Assembly (NCBI GenBank): GCA_944322725.1
Contig: CALUPU010000003.1
Coordinates: forward strand, 1 to 64,000
DNA: 64,000 nucleotides
Reading direction: 5' to 3'
Origin: Candidatus Gastranaerophilales bacterium
GTDB taxonomy: Bacteria > Cyanobacteriota > Vampirovibrionia > Gastranaerophilales > Gastranaerophilaceae
The notes under the pieces: generated by a model
Seen by the model: the letters and a program-made list of their open reading frames with translations, nothing else
Told to the model about the DNA's origin: nothing
The model's database searches: none
Part shown: positions 1-9,662 of the stretch, piece by piece
Numbering within the stretch: the first letter of the stretch is position 1
Layout of the letters: each line of letters begins with the position of its first letter
Made by a program: the position numbers and the translations under genes

Positions 1-462
1 CTCGGCAGAGTGTCCCGATATTTCTATTCAATTTTCAATCTATAATAATATTTTAATACAGACAAAAAAAAATATAAGCCCCAAACTAAATTTTTTTATA
101 AATATTAAAAAAGTTCTGTCACTATACATAGACAGAACTTTTTATTTTTCTTTTCTCATCCCCAAATATTCTTTCATCCCCTACGGCTAGCAGCCTTAAA
201 CCTTAATCAATAAACTTAATCTTTTTCAAATCTTCCTAATCTAAATCTAAAATCTTTTTTCTTTTTCCTCTTCCACGATTTTACTCAATCCCCGGAATCT
301 GCCATCACCTCTTTCTGTATCGTTCCAGTATGTTAATCATACAAAATAAAAAAACATATACAACAAAGTTTTTGTAAAATAAGTTTTACAATTGACCATG
401 CCTCCTAATACAACTGGATAAAAAAAGTTTTTACAATCTTAATAAAGATTTATTAAAAAATA
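1..462. other. Left-edge gene-free AT-rich stretch
   Basis: No reading frame with coding character was found here on either strand. The only clear structure is the hairpin at 108-143, listed separately. The bases nearest the SRP RNA gene (about 440-462) are A/T-rich and may act as its termination region. Positions 1-60 could belong to the flank of a gene outside the window; I see nothing to identify it. Confidence 0.6.
108..143. terminator. Bidirectional intrinsic terminator
   Basis: A 13-bp perfect stem (108-120 with 131-143) has a 10-nt loop, an A-run on its left arm and a T-run on its right arm. It can therefore terminate transcription from either side. It probably ends a transcript entering from outside the window, or the SRP RNA transcript on the minus strand. 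Confidence 0.75.
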
Positions 463-727
463 AAAGCCGTGCCACTGCCTATCGACCATAATAAAATCGG
501 TTAAAATTATATCTATCTCCCTTTCAAATATCCTTCACCCGAAAGTGAAATCTTAGTGCTGCTTCATTCCTGATCTGACACGGTTCGATTGCTTTCGCCG
601 AAAGAATTCAAACAATCAACAACAAATATAATCCGCCCCTCGTCCATCAAAGCCTCACAGCAGGCTCTGCACCCCGCGTAAGCGTTCGGGTCAAGAGATC
701 CGCCAAGTCCCCGTGGAGCACGGCTAT
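463..727 (-). ncRNA. ffs: Long bacterial signal recognition particle RNA (with Alu domain)
   Basis: This is the RNA scaffold of the signal recognition particle, which binds Ffh and targets nascent membrane proteins. Read on the minus strand, the S-domain signature GTCAGATCAGGAATGAAGCA followed by GCACTAAG lies at about 551-582, with the GGAA apical loop. The 5' end starts AGCCGTGC and pairs with a 3' GCACGGCT (718-725 with 465-472), closing the molecule at about 263 nt. The 5' part (GCCGTGCTCC, GGGGACTTGGCGG, then GACCCGAAC) resembles the Alu domain of the Bacillus-type scRNA, not the short 4.5S form. The ends are inferred from the terminal helix. The gene lies 45 bases downstream of the GH13-type gene on the same strand. 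Confidence 0.9.
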
Positions 728-771
728 ATTATATTACCCTAAAAAATTATGCTAATCAATCAGTAGTTTTA

Positions 772-3700
772 TTATTTATTCATATATGAAAAATTATATT
801 TAGTATTGGCAAGTTTTATATTAGGATTTTCTAATCTTCCTTTAAATGAAAATTTCTTTCCGTCAAAACTGCTTTCTCTAAGAAGAATTAACCCTTGCGA
901 ACCAAGATTAATTTCTTCCAAAACTTTATTTGTGTCATTATCATCTACTTTTTTAATTTCATATTCATTAGTAACTTTATATTTACTTGAAGTATTTGTT
1001 GCATCAACATAAATTGTGCCTTTTTTCAAACCGTACGGCAAGCCGCCGAGATCAATCCTTTTTACATTAATTTTTTCTGGATTATTAGCGCCAAATCCTT
1101 TATTATGAACGATACAAATTGCATCTGTTTTGTCATTATAACGATAGAAAGCTGCGGAATTTTGTGCAGGTGCAGTTATCGGAATCAATGCACCATTAGA
1201 AAGTGCAGAGGCACCATCTTTTTTTCTGATATTTGTAATTTTATCAATTTCATCTTTGAAGTCTTTAATAAACTTATAATCAGGATCATTTAATCTGTCA
1301 TGGCGCAATGCATTTCTATTTTCTTGCTTTTCATTTTTCGAAGCAGTTTCCCAGCCGGTCATACCGAGTTCATCACCTGCATAATTTGTAGGTGTTCCGG
1401 GCAGAGCGTTTAATGCAAACCAGAGAGCTTTATATCTTTCCAAACCGGTCTTAAGCATTGATTCAAGAGTTTCAGCCTTCAATTTATTAATCACAGGTGC
1501 ATTTATGTAATTGTTATCTTTATCTTTAGCGTTAACAAATGCCGCAAACTCTTTATTTTGCGCCATTGCCTCATCAATTACAGAATCTATATTAAAATCA
1601 AAAGGTCTGACACCAAAATTCTCAGAATCAAATTCTACACTGGCGCCATTTATTGTTTTATGACCTCCTTGAAGAGTTCTGACAGCATCATAAATAGATT
1701 GTTTCCATTTTTCATCTAAATTTTTAAATGTATTACTGTTGCTAAAACCTGAATTCAACACATTAGCCATTTCCTGACCTTTATTCTTCGCAAATTCCGG
1801 CATATTCATAGAGAATAAATGAAGGATTCTTGGTTTGTCATGGTTTCCTGAAAATCTGTGTATAAAATTAACATTATCAGGAGTACCCGCACTTAAGAAT
1901 TGCTTCATTGTGTCATAAAGAGTGTTTGTTAAATTTGAATTATGTGCATTTTCAGCATTGTATCCAAAATAAGAAGGCAGTAAATTATACAAAAATTCGT
2001 AATCAGTAATTGTTGAAAAATAAGAGTTTCTTGTAAATTTAGAATCAGTTGAAAGATGGCTCTTATCGGTAAGTTCACCTACTGTGTATGAATTTGGGTT
2101 ATATTCTCTGACACCTTTATTAAATTTTTTCCAGAAAGTCATAATGAAGTTTTCATTTTCTTCATTATCAAAAACACCATCTTCAACAGAATCAATACTG
2201 CTTACGTCTTTAGCTGCATCAATTCTCCAATCAAGACCAGCCTCAGTTGTTTCAAGAATCAATTTAGCTACATTTATAGAATCGGAATCAATATGCTTCA
2301 CTCTATCGCTCAAATGCTGAACAAAAATACCAATTTTTTCATCTGAGATATTTTTTACACCTTTTTGAAGTTTTTCAATAAGTCTTTTGGCAACCTCCTC
2401 TGGTGCAGTTTCGTATTGTAGATTCAGAGAATTTAAACTAATTTGTTTTAAGTCATTGATATCATAAGTAAAATTCTCTTTATTTGAATAAAAAGGATTA
2501 ATTTCAGGAGCAAGAGCAGACACAACAAGAAATTTTGATATATCTGCAGCAATCAGTGAATATATTTCTTTTCCTGTTTCTGTCAGGTCGCCTTTTTCAT
2601 CAAAGAATGTTTTATGAGTTTTTGCTTCTAGTTTTTGCAGGATATTAATTGCCTGATTTGTCATATCATTAGCAATAACTTTATCCGTTTTTTTATACAA
2701 ATCTCTGTATTTTGCAGGTATAAGATTGTAGTAATCGTCACCCATTTTATACATTTCATATCTTGATTTACCAACTGTATCATCGGTAACAGCAAGATTT
2801 TTTATGTACGGATAAGCAAATATGCTAACTAAATCAGGTGAAAACTCAATTGCATCAAACGGATAAGACATTATGCCGTCTGTAACGGAAACAGGCATTT
2901 TAACATTTTTTAGCTGATAATTTCTGCCGCCGTCCCACGGGTCTTTTGTCAATATATTATCAAGAGCGGATATACCGTCTATTTTTTCAAGAATTTTTTC
3001 TGCACCTTCCGGCAGTTTGCCTTCGTTAATGAGTGACATCAGCGCATCTTGATAGGAAATTTTATTTTCTTCCGATCTAATTTTGTCTGAAATTGCTTTT
3101 GCTGTATATTCAGTCAAAGTACGGGCTACTTCGCTTGTCCAGAATTTACCGATTTGTACAATATCATCTTGCACCTGATATTGTGCAGCAAGTTTTTGCA
3201 TACGTTTTTCCAAAGATAAATCCTCAGGCAGCGTTTTTTCTGGAATCAGGAATTGTTTTTTTGCAATGTCACTGTTACCTACCCACAAAGCAATTCCGCC
3301 GTCTTTATTTGATTCTACAAATTCAAAGTTTGACCATTTTGAAAGAATATTTTTAAATTCAACATTTTTATCAGCTTTCTTAGCTTCTTTATATCTGTCA
3401 TGATTTGTTTTAACTTCTTTTAAAGAAACTCTGTGATAGTAAGGCTGTACAGCGTCTCTGTAACTGGCAATTTCAAAATTATCTCCTGTATCTTTTTTAT
3501 CATATACAGAAAATACATTTTCGCTGTCATTCATCTGGGCTTTAGATGCCAGTCTGTCATCAAAAATCTGTACGTAAGTCGGCTTTGTAGGATCAACTTT
3601 ACTGCTTTTTATTTCTTTTTCACGATAAGTTCCATCATTTGCTTTTTCAAAAATTATTTTATAAGGAGCGTTTACAAGCTTGAAATGAGTATGCTTAGCA

Positions 3701-4617
3701 ACTTCCTCGTTTTTTGATATAACACCGAATCGTACAGGAAGATTCTCCAAATCTTTTGTTTCAAACATGTCAACATACGGGCTTTGAGCACCCCAGTTAA
3801 CAATGTCTTTTATATGTATACCCTGCAATCCCTCGTTTACAAAAGCACCGTCAGCAGTCCATTTCATATCATGCTTGTATAAATTCACGATAAGCTTTTT
3901 AAAATCATCAATATTGCCAAGGTTGTCCGTAATTTGGTAAGCATTATTTGTCCAGTAGCCATGGCTCGATGTATTATCCTGACCGAATACAGGAGTACTC
4001 AATATAGCAGTAAATCCCTGCTTTGAAAGTTCATCTACCATTTCATTAATATTTTGAATCTTACCGCCAAACACATTAAAATGATTCCTTTTAGCAGTTT
4101 TCTTATCAGGGTTGTATGAGTCCGGCATCAAATGCTGCATAACACGGGGCCTTGTAGGATTTGCACTCCATAAAGGTGTTGCCATAGTATATTTTGTTTC
4201 ATCATTTTTAGCATCAGTAACAAATGCTGCTGCAGTGTTATCAAAATAATATCTGCCGTCAGGCAATTTAAACTTATATCCGATCATTGTTGAGGGACTA
4301 AGATTCCAATCATCTGCAAATAGAGTATAAGAAGGGATATCTCCGGTTAAATCTTTTTCAACTGTTTTTACGATTAATTTACCGTCTTTATATGAAGTCA
4401 GCCCCTTAAAATCGCCGTTGCCATCCTGTTCAAGTCTTGTAATAACTACTTTTGTGTCTTTTGGTGCGTTAGGGAGGAAAAATTTATATACATTATTTCC
4501 ATAAACATCTTTTGTCAGTACATGACCTGAAAAACTCGGTACAGAACTTTTATTATTTTTCTTCAAAGGATTAGATTGTTTTGAATTACCGTCAAAAATT
4601 ACACCTTTTATATTCAC
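772..4617 (-). CDS. Very large GH13-type (alpha-amylase family) protein
   Basis: A 1281-residue protein with GH13 hallmarks: HGYWTNNAYQI near 219, region I-like ADGAFVNEG (255-263), region II DWRIDAAKDV with the likely nucleophile D800, region III YTVGEL with the likely acid E848, region IV SGNHDKPR with D927, and GTPTNYAGDE (1074-1083). The catalytic triad looks complete. About 530 residues separate regions I and II, normally under 100, so a large inserted domain interrupts the barrel. The C-terminus (about 1140-1281) looks like a beta domain. No signal peptide is seen, so it is probably cytoplasmic and acts on alpha-glucan or glycogen. SFSG (28-31) and SFKG (1257-1260) motifs occur near both ends. 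The start is GTG with a GAGG Shine-Dalgarno sequence. Substrate and exact activity are unknown. Confidence 0.8.
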   Translation of the reverse strand: MNIKGVIFDGNSKQSNPLKKNNKSSVPSFSGHVLTKDVYGNNVYKFFLPNAPKDTKVVITRLEQDGNGDFKGLTSYKDGKLIVKTVEKDLTGDIPSYTLFADDWNLSPSTMIGYKFKLPDGRYYFDNTAAAFVTDAKNDETKYTMATPLWSANPTRPRVMQHLMPDSYNPDKKTAKRNHFNVFGGKIQNINEMVDELSKQGFTAILSTPVFGQDNTSSHGYWTNNAYQITDNLGNIDDFKKLIVNLYKHDMKWTADGAFVNEGLQGIHIKDIVNWGAQSPYVDMFETKDLENLPVRFGVISKNEEVAKHTHFKLVNAPYKIIFEKANDGTYREKEIKSSKVDPTKPTYVQIFDDRLASKAQMNDSENVFSVYDKKDTGDNFEIASYRDAVQPYYHRVSLKEVKTNHDRYKEAKKADKNVEFKNILSKWSNFEFVESNKDGGIALWVGNSDIAKKQFLIPEKTLPEDLSLEKRMQKLAAQYQVQDDIVQIGKFWTSEVARTLTEYTAKAISDKIRSEENKISYQDALMSLINEGKLPEGAEKILEKIDGISALDNILTKDPWDGGRNYQLKNVKMPVSVTDGIMSYPFDAIEFSPDLVSIFAYPYIKNLAVTDDTVGKSRYEMYKMGDDYYNLIPAKYRDLYKKTDKVIANDMTNQAINILQKLEAKTHKTFFDEKGDLTETGKEIYSLIAADISKFLVVSALAPEINPFYSNKENFTYDINDLKQISLNSLNLQYETAPEEVAKRLIEKLQKGVKNISDEKIGIFVQHLSDRVKHIDSDSINVAKLILETTEAGLDWRIDAAKDVSSIDSVEDGVFDNEENENFIMTFWKKFNKGVREYNPNSYTVGELTDKSHLSTDSKFTRNSYFSTITDYEFLYNLLPSYFGYNAENAHNSNLTNTLYDTMKQFLSAGTPDNVNFIHRFSGNHDKPRILHLFSMNMPEFAKNKGQEMANVLNSGFSNSNTFKNLDEKWKQSIYDAVRTLQGGHKTINGASVEFDSENFGVRPFDFNIDSVIDEAMAQNKEFAAFVNAKDKDNNYINAPVINKLKAETLESMLKTGLERYKALWFALNALPGTPTNYAGDELGMTGWETASKNEKQENRNALRHDRLNDPDYKFIKDFKDEIDKITNIRKKDGASALSNGALIPITAPAQNSAAFYRYNDKTDAICIVHNKGFGANNPEKINVKRIDLGGLPYGLKKGTIYVDATNTSSKYKVTNEYEIKKVDDNDTNKVLEEINLGSQGLILLRESSFDGKKFSFKGRLENPNIKLANTKYNFSYMNK

Positions 4618-4738
4618 AATAAAAACCTCATATCACGCACTGACGATTATACAAAGACCGAAAAGAAAAAAATTTGCTAATCATGCCTGTATTTTTAAAA
4701 ACTTTGTTACAATAACTTTACTAACCTGAAAATACAGA

Positions 4739-5704
4739 TTAGAACAGTCCCTTTCTGGCTAATATTGTTCCGATAATACCTGCCAGAATAAGCGAGAACA
4801 GGAGTATACCCAAAAACGCATAATGCATATGCGCCATAGGTACGTCAACATTCATTCCCCAAAAACTTGCAACCATTGTAGGAATTGCAAGTATGATTGT
4901 TACGGATGTCAAAAATTTCATAACCATGTTCAAATTGTTTGAAATAATAGAAGCAAAAGCATCCATCATGCTTTCAAGGATATTTCTGTGCATTTCTACC
5001 ATTTCAACAGCCTGTTTGTTTTCAATAATGACATCTTCCATCAAATCTTCAATTTCTTCATTGTAAGACATAAAAGTTGAAAACCCAGGAAATTTTTGAA
5101 ATCTGCTAAGTTTTTCCAATACCCTACCGTTATCTTTCAGAGCAGTAGTAAAGTATACAAGAGATTTTTGAACATCTAAAAGCTGAAAAAGTGCTTTGTT
5201 TTTCATTGTACGTCTCAGTTCAACTTCTATTTTTTCAGTGTGTCTGTTAATGTGTTCAAGATATCTCAAATAGAATTTTGTTGAACGGAAAAGTATCTGG
5301 AATAAAAATCTTGTTCTGTCAGCAGTATTAAATAACTTTGCTGTATCCTGATTAAAGAAGGAAATAATCCTGTTTTCTTTCAGAGAAACAGTAACGATAT
5401 TATGCGGAGTCATAATAACACCAAGCGGCAGCGTATCAAAGCTGTTTTCATCCTCCATCATAGGAACATTCGTGATTATTAGCAGCTTGTCATCATCCAA
5501 TTCGATACGGGAACGTTCTTCCGAGTCAAGAGAATCTCTTAAAAAGTCTGCTTCAATGTTCAATGCAGCAGCAACATCTTTGATTTCGTCAGCGGTAGGT
5601 TTAATAAGATTAAACCATGAGCCCTGCTCAAATTCGTTTATAGAAAGTTCTTTTAAGGTTTTATCTTCCTGTGTTTTAAAAATCTGAAGCATAGGATCCG
5701 CCAA
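4739..5704 (-). CDS. corA: CorA-family magnesium/divalent cation transporter
   Basis: An inner-membrane channel for Mg2+ or related cations. The 321-residue protein has a long charged cytoplasmic N-terminal domain ending in a stalk helix, then two transmembrane segments (about 262-282 and 296-315). The family selectivity motif GMN sits at 283-285, directly after the first segment, as in CorA. Length and topology fit the family. The frame opens with TTG at 5704. An ATG four codons in (5692) is an alternative start, preceded by a weak GGCGGA. It is a stand-alone gene with 82 bases to the symporter gene upstream. CorA-like zinc exporters (ZntB) share the fold, so ion specificity is not settled. 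Confidence 0.85.
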   Translation of the reverse strand: MADPMLQIFKTQEDKTLKELSINEFEQGSWFNLIKPTADEIKDVAAALNIEADFLRDSLDSEERSRIELDDDKLLIITNVPMMEDENSFDTLPLGVIMTPHNIVTVSLKENRIISFFNQDTAKLFNTADRTRFLFQILFRSTKFYLRYLEHINRHTEKIEVELRRTMKNKALFQLLDVQKSLVYFTTALKDNGRVLEKLSRFQKFPGFSTFMSYNEEIEDLMEDVIIENKQAVEMVEMHRNILESMMDAFASIISNNLNMVMKFLTSVTIILAIPTMVASFWGMNVDVPMAHMHYAFLGILLFSLILAGIIGTILARKGLF

Positions 5705-5786
5705 TCACGAAACAATCTCTTTACAACTTTATTATACAACAAGCATGGAAATAAAAAAGATATTACTAAATCATTTATTGAAAATA

Positions 5787-7037
5787 CTAATCATTTGATA
5801 CAAGGTATTCATTCATTTTGTCATAGTCAAATTCATTTTCCCATCTTGCAATAAAAATAGTTGCAATACAGTTTCCTACAAGATTGACTGTTGTTCTACC
5901 CATATCAAGAATCTGGTCGATACCAAGAAGTATGGCAACACCAATTAGCGGATAATTCAAACTTGATAATGTTCCGGCAAGAACAACAAGTGCTGCCCTA
6001 GGGACACCTGCAACACCTTTTGATGTAAACATTAATGCAAACATAATAATCAACTGATGCTGAAAAGATAAATCTATTCCTACCAGCTGTGTTGCAAACA
6101 AAACTGCCATAGAAAGGTACAGAGTACTTCCGTCAAGGTTGAAAGTATATCCGGTAGGCATAACAAAACCTACAATATTTTTGGGCACACCGAATTTTTC
6201 CATCTGTTCCATTGCTTTAGGCAAAGCAGCTTCTGAACTTGCTGTGGAAAATGCCAAAAGTGCTGGATCTTTCAATGTCCTGATTAAACCGAGCAGAGGA
6301 ATTTTAACTATTTTGCACACCAGCACAATTATAAAAATCAAAAATACAATTAACGCAAAATACAAAGAAAAAACTATCTTTACGTAATTTTTAAGAATAC
6401 TTATTCCGCTGCTTCCGATAGTACTGGCAATAGCAGCAAATACGCCGACCGGAGCGAACCACATTACATATTCCGTAAACTTAAACATTATTTCTGAAAC
6501 GGAATTAAGTAAATCCATCACAGGTTTTGCCTTTTGGCCGACAGCACAAATTGCAAGTGCAAAGAATAAACTGAAAACTACAATTTGCAGCAGGTTTCCA
6601 TCTGCCATAGACTTAACTACACTGGAAGGAAATATATTAACGACAAGTTCTCTTAATGAAGAATGACCTCCACCATGGCTCATTGCCGTAACAGCATCCA
6701 TATACTCGGTGGAGACGCTTGCTGCATTACCCAAACCCGCACCCGGCTGTGTAAAATGTCCTATACCAAGACCTATTAGTAAAGCGGCAATTGTCACAAG
6801 TTCAAAATAAATTATGGTCTTGAACCCTATTTTACCAAGACTCTTTATATCACCATGACCGGCAATACCTATAACAAGTGTTGCAAACAGCAGCGGAGCG
6901 ATAATCATCTTGACCATATTTAAAAACATCATTGCAAGAGGGGCGAGTTTTACGGCAAAAGGCGGGAACAAAACACCAACAATCACACCCAGTATCAATG
7001 AAATTAAAATATATCTAGTCAATTTAATGTTATGCAA
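5787..7037 (-). CDS. Dicarboxylate/amino acid:cation symporter (DAACS family)
   Basis: A secondary transporter of the GltP/DctA/glutamate transporter fold that takes up glutamate, aspartate or C4-dicarboxylates with Na+ or H+. The 416 residues contain many hydrophobic segments. Family motifs in the C-terminal half are the serine-rich hairpin AFSTASSEAALPKAM, the NLDGS segment following PTGYTF, and DQILDMGRTTVNLVGN, which carries the Asp, Arg and Asn that bind substrate and cation. The start is TTG at 7037 with an AAGAGGA Shine-Dalgarno sequence about eight bases upstream. It is a single gene. The exact substrate cannot be read from the sequence. Confidence 0.88.
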   Translation of the reverse strand: MHNIKLTRYILISLILGVIVGVLFPPFAVKLAPLAMMFLNMVKMIIAPLLFATLVIGIAGHGDIKSLGKIGFKTIIYFELVTIAALLIGLGIGHFTQPGAGLGNAASVSTEYMDAVTAMSHGGGHSSLRELVVNIFPSSVVKSMADGNLLQIVVFSLFFALAICAVGQKAKPVMDLLNSVSEIMFKFTEYVMWFAPVGVFAAIASTIGSSGISILKNYVKIVFSLYFALIVFLIFIIVLVCKIVKIPLLGLIRTLKDPALLAFSTASSEAALPKAMEQMEKFGVPKNIVGFVMPTGYTFNLDGSTLYLSMAVLFATQLVGIDLSFQHQLIIMFALMFTSKGVAGVPRAALVVLAGTLSSLNYPLIGVAILLGIDQILDMGRTTVNLVGNCIATIFIARWENEFDYDKMNEYLVSND

Positions 7038-7086
7038 AAAATTGTCCTCTTAAACGCATCACCCGATAGAATATATTATAGAATAA

Positions 7087-7129
7087 AAATAAAAATGCTA
7101 AAATTTAAATCTAAAGATTAATTTTTAGC
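7087..7129 (-). terminator. Intrinsic terminator after motAB
   Basis: Arms 7097-7108 and 7118-7129 pair over 12 bp with one mismatch and a 9-nt loop. On the minus strand a T-rich tail follows (7085-7096). The motB stop codon lies inside the stem. Confidence 0.6.
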
Positions 7130-8113
7130 CGGATTTGACAATTTTTCCAGACGTGCGGATTCGTCAAGAAAATCACTGTTTACATCCTGATATGCAGAAG
7201 ATTTCTTTGACATTTCAGAAGAATGTTTTATATCTTCGCCAAGAGATTCAAGTTCCTGGTTATCAATCTCTCTTATAATACGAATTTGCTCATTGCGTCT
7301 CTTTTGTTGTTCAGTTTTACCCATTTTTATATATGTGTTCTGGTAATGATCAAGTTTTTTGTACTGATTTCGCTGTACAACGATTTCAACCCTTCTGTTT
7401 TCTGCAAGCGAAGCGGAATCTTTAGACTTTTCAACAGGTCTTGTATCTGCATAGCCCACAGCAGACATCAAATCAGGCAAAATATGAAAGCGTTTTATCA
7501 AATATCTTACAATAGAAGATGCTCTGGCTGACGAAAGTTCCCAGTTTGAAGGATATTTACCTTTTATAGGAACACTGTCCGTATGCCCCTCTACCCTTAT
7601 TGAATGCATTGCAAATTTTTCAACAATAAGTTTACCTATCTTATCCAGAACTTTCTGAGCATTTTTAGGTAATTCCGCAGAACCTGAGGCAAATAAAATA
7701 CCTTTGTCTGTAATTGTAATTACAAGTCCTCTTTCATCTATAGTCGCACTCACTCCATCAAGATTTCCTGACTTTGCAAGATCTTCCACTTCTTTTTTAA
7801 TCTGGTCATAAGATTCCTGCTCATATCTGGGGCTTATATATTCCATCATAAGCGAATCAATCATTGAATTTGCAGCGCTTGCATCCATCACAGATTGTCC
7901 CGAAGACATAACACCGCTGCCTCCGTCAAGAATTGATTGAACAGAAAAAGCTTTTTTTAAAGATTCTTCAACTTTTTTGAATTCATTAACATTAATTTGA
8001 GACAATGCATACAACACAACAAATGTGGCAAAAAGCAGAGTCATAAAATCCGCATAAGAAACTAGCCAGCGCTCTAAATTTTCATGTTCTTCAGGTTTCT
8101 TTTTTCTTGCCAT
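7118..8113 (-). CDS. motB: MotB-type stator protein (OmpA-like)
   Basis: This is the peptidoglycan-anchoring half of a proton- or sodium-driven stator. The 331-residue protein starts MARKKKPEEHENLERWL. A single transmembrane segment (about 17-39) contains the ion-carrying aspartate D22 in SYADFMTLLFA. The OmpA-like peptidoglycan-binding domain covers about 130-250, with EGHTDSVP (175-182) and NRRVEI (239-244). A charged tail rich in Lys, Arg, Glu and Ser follows. The gene starts three bases after motA, so the two are co-transcribed. No other flagellar gene lies in the window, so the motor it powers (flagellum or another machine) is not shown here. Confidence 0.9.
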   Translation of the reverse strand: MARKKKPEEHENLERWLVSYADFMTLLFATFVVLYALSQINVNEFKKVEESLKKAFSVQSILDGGSGVMSSGQSVMDASAANSMIDSLMMEYISPRYEQESYDQIKKEVEDLAKSGNLDGVSATIDERGLVITITDKGILFASGSAELPKNAQKVLDKIGKLIVEKFAMHSIRVEGHTDSVPIKGKYPSNWELSSARASSIVRYLIKRFHILPDLMSAVGYADTRPVEKSKDSASLAENRRVEIVVQRNQYKKLDHYQNTYIKMGKTEQQKRRNEQIRIIREIDNQELESLGEDIKHSSEMSKKSSAYQDVNSDFLDESARLEKLSNPAKN

Positions 8114-8116
8114 TGT

Positions 8117-8884
8117 TTATACAGCTTCTACTTTCATATGACTGTCAAGAATGTATGCTTGCAGTTTTCTTTCTATCAATGCAGGGCTTTCTCCTGCCTG
8201 AATAGCAAGGATACCCTCTATAATCATTTCTTTTTTAAGAAAAACTTTTTTAAATTTAAATTTCAACTTAGTTGAAAACGGAATAAATATTAAGTTCGCA
8301 GCACCAACACCGTATACAGTTGCCACAAAAGCGACAGCAATACCTGCACCAAGCTTGGAAGGGTCGGAAAGGTTCTGCATTACCTGAATCAAACCAAGAA
8401 CCGCACCTATGATACCAATTGTTGGAGAAAAACCGCCAGCAGATTCCCATACTTTTGCACCGCCTGCAACTTTATCCTCTAACAATGAAACCTGTGTCTC
8501 CATCATCTGACGAACAAGTGCAGGGTCTGTACCGTCAGCAACTGCTTCCAACCCCATAACCATCAGAGAATCCGATGCTGATCTTGCTTCTTTTTCAAGA
8601 GAAATCGCACCTTCTCTTCTTGCTTTAGTTGCAAATTTTATAATCTCTGCAATTAGTTCATCAAAATTAACTTTTTCTCCGAAGAATACCTCTTTTAAAA
8701 GAACAAGTGCATTTTTTAACTCAACCACAGAAAAACTTAAAATAACAGCGCCTATTGTGCCCCCGAATACAATGAAAGCAGCCGTAATTTGAAGAAGCTG
8801 TCCTATATTTCCGCCTTCCAACGCCTGTCCTATGAGGATACAAACTATCCCGAAAAATACACCCACTAATGAGGTCAAATCCAT
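8117..8884 (-). CDS. motA: MotA-type stator protein
   Basis: The ion-channel partner of MotB. The 255-residue protein has four predicted transmembrane segments (about 1-20, 31-52, 150-170 and 182-203). A cytoplasmic loop separates the two pairs. Segment 3 carries GGFSPTIGIIGAVLGL with conserved Pro154, the equivalent of the functional proline next to the MotB aspartate. The length is typical of MotA. It is the first gene of a two-gene operon with motB. The family also includes ExbB/TolQ, but the length and the MotB partner favour MotA. Confidence 0.9.
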   Translation of the reverse strand: MDLTSLVGVFFGIVCILIGQALEGGNIGQLLQITAAFIVFGGTIGAVILSFSVVELKNALVLLKEVFFGEKVNFDELIAEIIKFATKARREGAISLEKEARSASDSLMVMGLEAVADGTDPALVRQMMETQVSLLEDKVAGGAKVWESAGGFSPTIGIIGAVLGLIQVMQNLSDPSKLGAGIAVAFVATVYGVGAANLIFIPFSTKLKFKFKKVFLKKEMIIEGILAIQAGESPALIERKLQAYILDSHMKVEAV

Positions 8885-8981
8885 ACTAATCTAATCTCCA
8901 ATATATATTATTATGTATTATTAAATAATAGTTTTAAGATTTTGTAATCGTTTATTTATATTAATTAGGCAGCATGGCAAA

Positions 8982-9662
8982 TTAAAAGTCAGACTTGTTT
9001 TTTGCACTGATTGTAACAGGAGGAGCCTGTAAATAAAGGGGTTTCAGTTTTGCCCATACAAATTCTTCATTAGAGGCTCTTTTTATTTTTTCACAAACAA
9101 TTTTATTTAAATATTTACCTAAATCCATATTCAAATCCGTATAAACAGAAGCATTTACCCCAAATTCTTTTAAAAACTCACAAGATGTCTTATCAGCAAT
9201 TACAAAAGTATTTTCAAAATCCATTGATTTAACAGTATCGGCAGAAGTTAGTTCCGGTTTTTTCAACTCTTTACTGTTTTCATATACTGCCGTATAGAAC
9301 TGTTTTTTTCTTGCATCTAAAACAACTATTGTTTTTTTGCAGCTTTCATTAATTTTAGACAGTATCTCAAGCGAACTTACCCCGACAAGAGGACAATTAA
9401 TCTGCTGGGCCATAACGCGCGCTACAGTAACACATGATCTGATACCTGTAAAGCTTCCCGGTCCGATATTGGTGCCTATTACATCAATATCCTGCATTGT
9501 CAGGCTATTATTTTTGAGAATATTCACAAGAGCAGGAATCAAATATGCCGAGTGATATTTTTCGTCATGGTTCTCTATAACAACATCAGAAACCATCTGT
9601 TCATCAATTGAAAGTGTAATATATGTTTTATCAAGACTTGTATCAAAAGTAAGAATCTTCAA
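8982..9662 (-). CDS. tsaB: tRNA threonylcarbamoyladenosine biosynthesis protein TsaB
   Basis: TsaB is the inactive TsaD paralogue that scaffolds the TsaBDE complex, which forms t6A at position 37 of tRNAs decoding ANN codons. The 226-residue protein begins MKILTFDTS, the ASKHA-fold start. It contains GPGSFTGIRSCVTVA (about 68-82), the family signature. Its start overlaps the tsaE stop by four bases, giving a tsaE-tsaB pair likely to be translationally coupled. The TsaD and TsaC partners are not in the window. Confidence 0.9.
   Translation of the reverse strand: MKILTFDTSLDKTYITLSIDEQMVSDVVIENHDEKYHSAYLIPALVNILKNNSLTMQDIDVIGTNIGPGSFTGIRSCVTVARVMAQQINCPLVGVSSLEILSKINESCKKTIVVLDARKKQFYTAVYENSKELKKPELTSADTVKSMDFENTFVIADKTSCEFLKEFGVNASVYTDLNMDLGKYLNKIVCEKIKRASNEEFVWAKLKPLYLQAPPVTISAKNKSDF

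Noticed and set aside
4687-4737. Terminator after corA
   Set aside because: CTGTATTTT/AAAATACAG pairs over nine bases, but the loop is about 33 bases and no convincing T-run follows on the minus strand.
7118-8884. TolQ/ExbB-TolR/ExbD type energiser instead of a flagellar-type stator
   Set aside because: The second protein has a MotB-type start, D22 in SYADFMTLL and a C-terminal OmpA domain, which ExbD/TolR lack.
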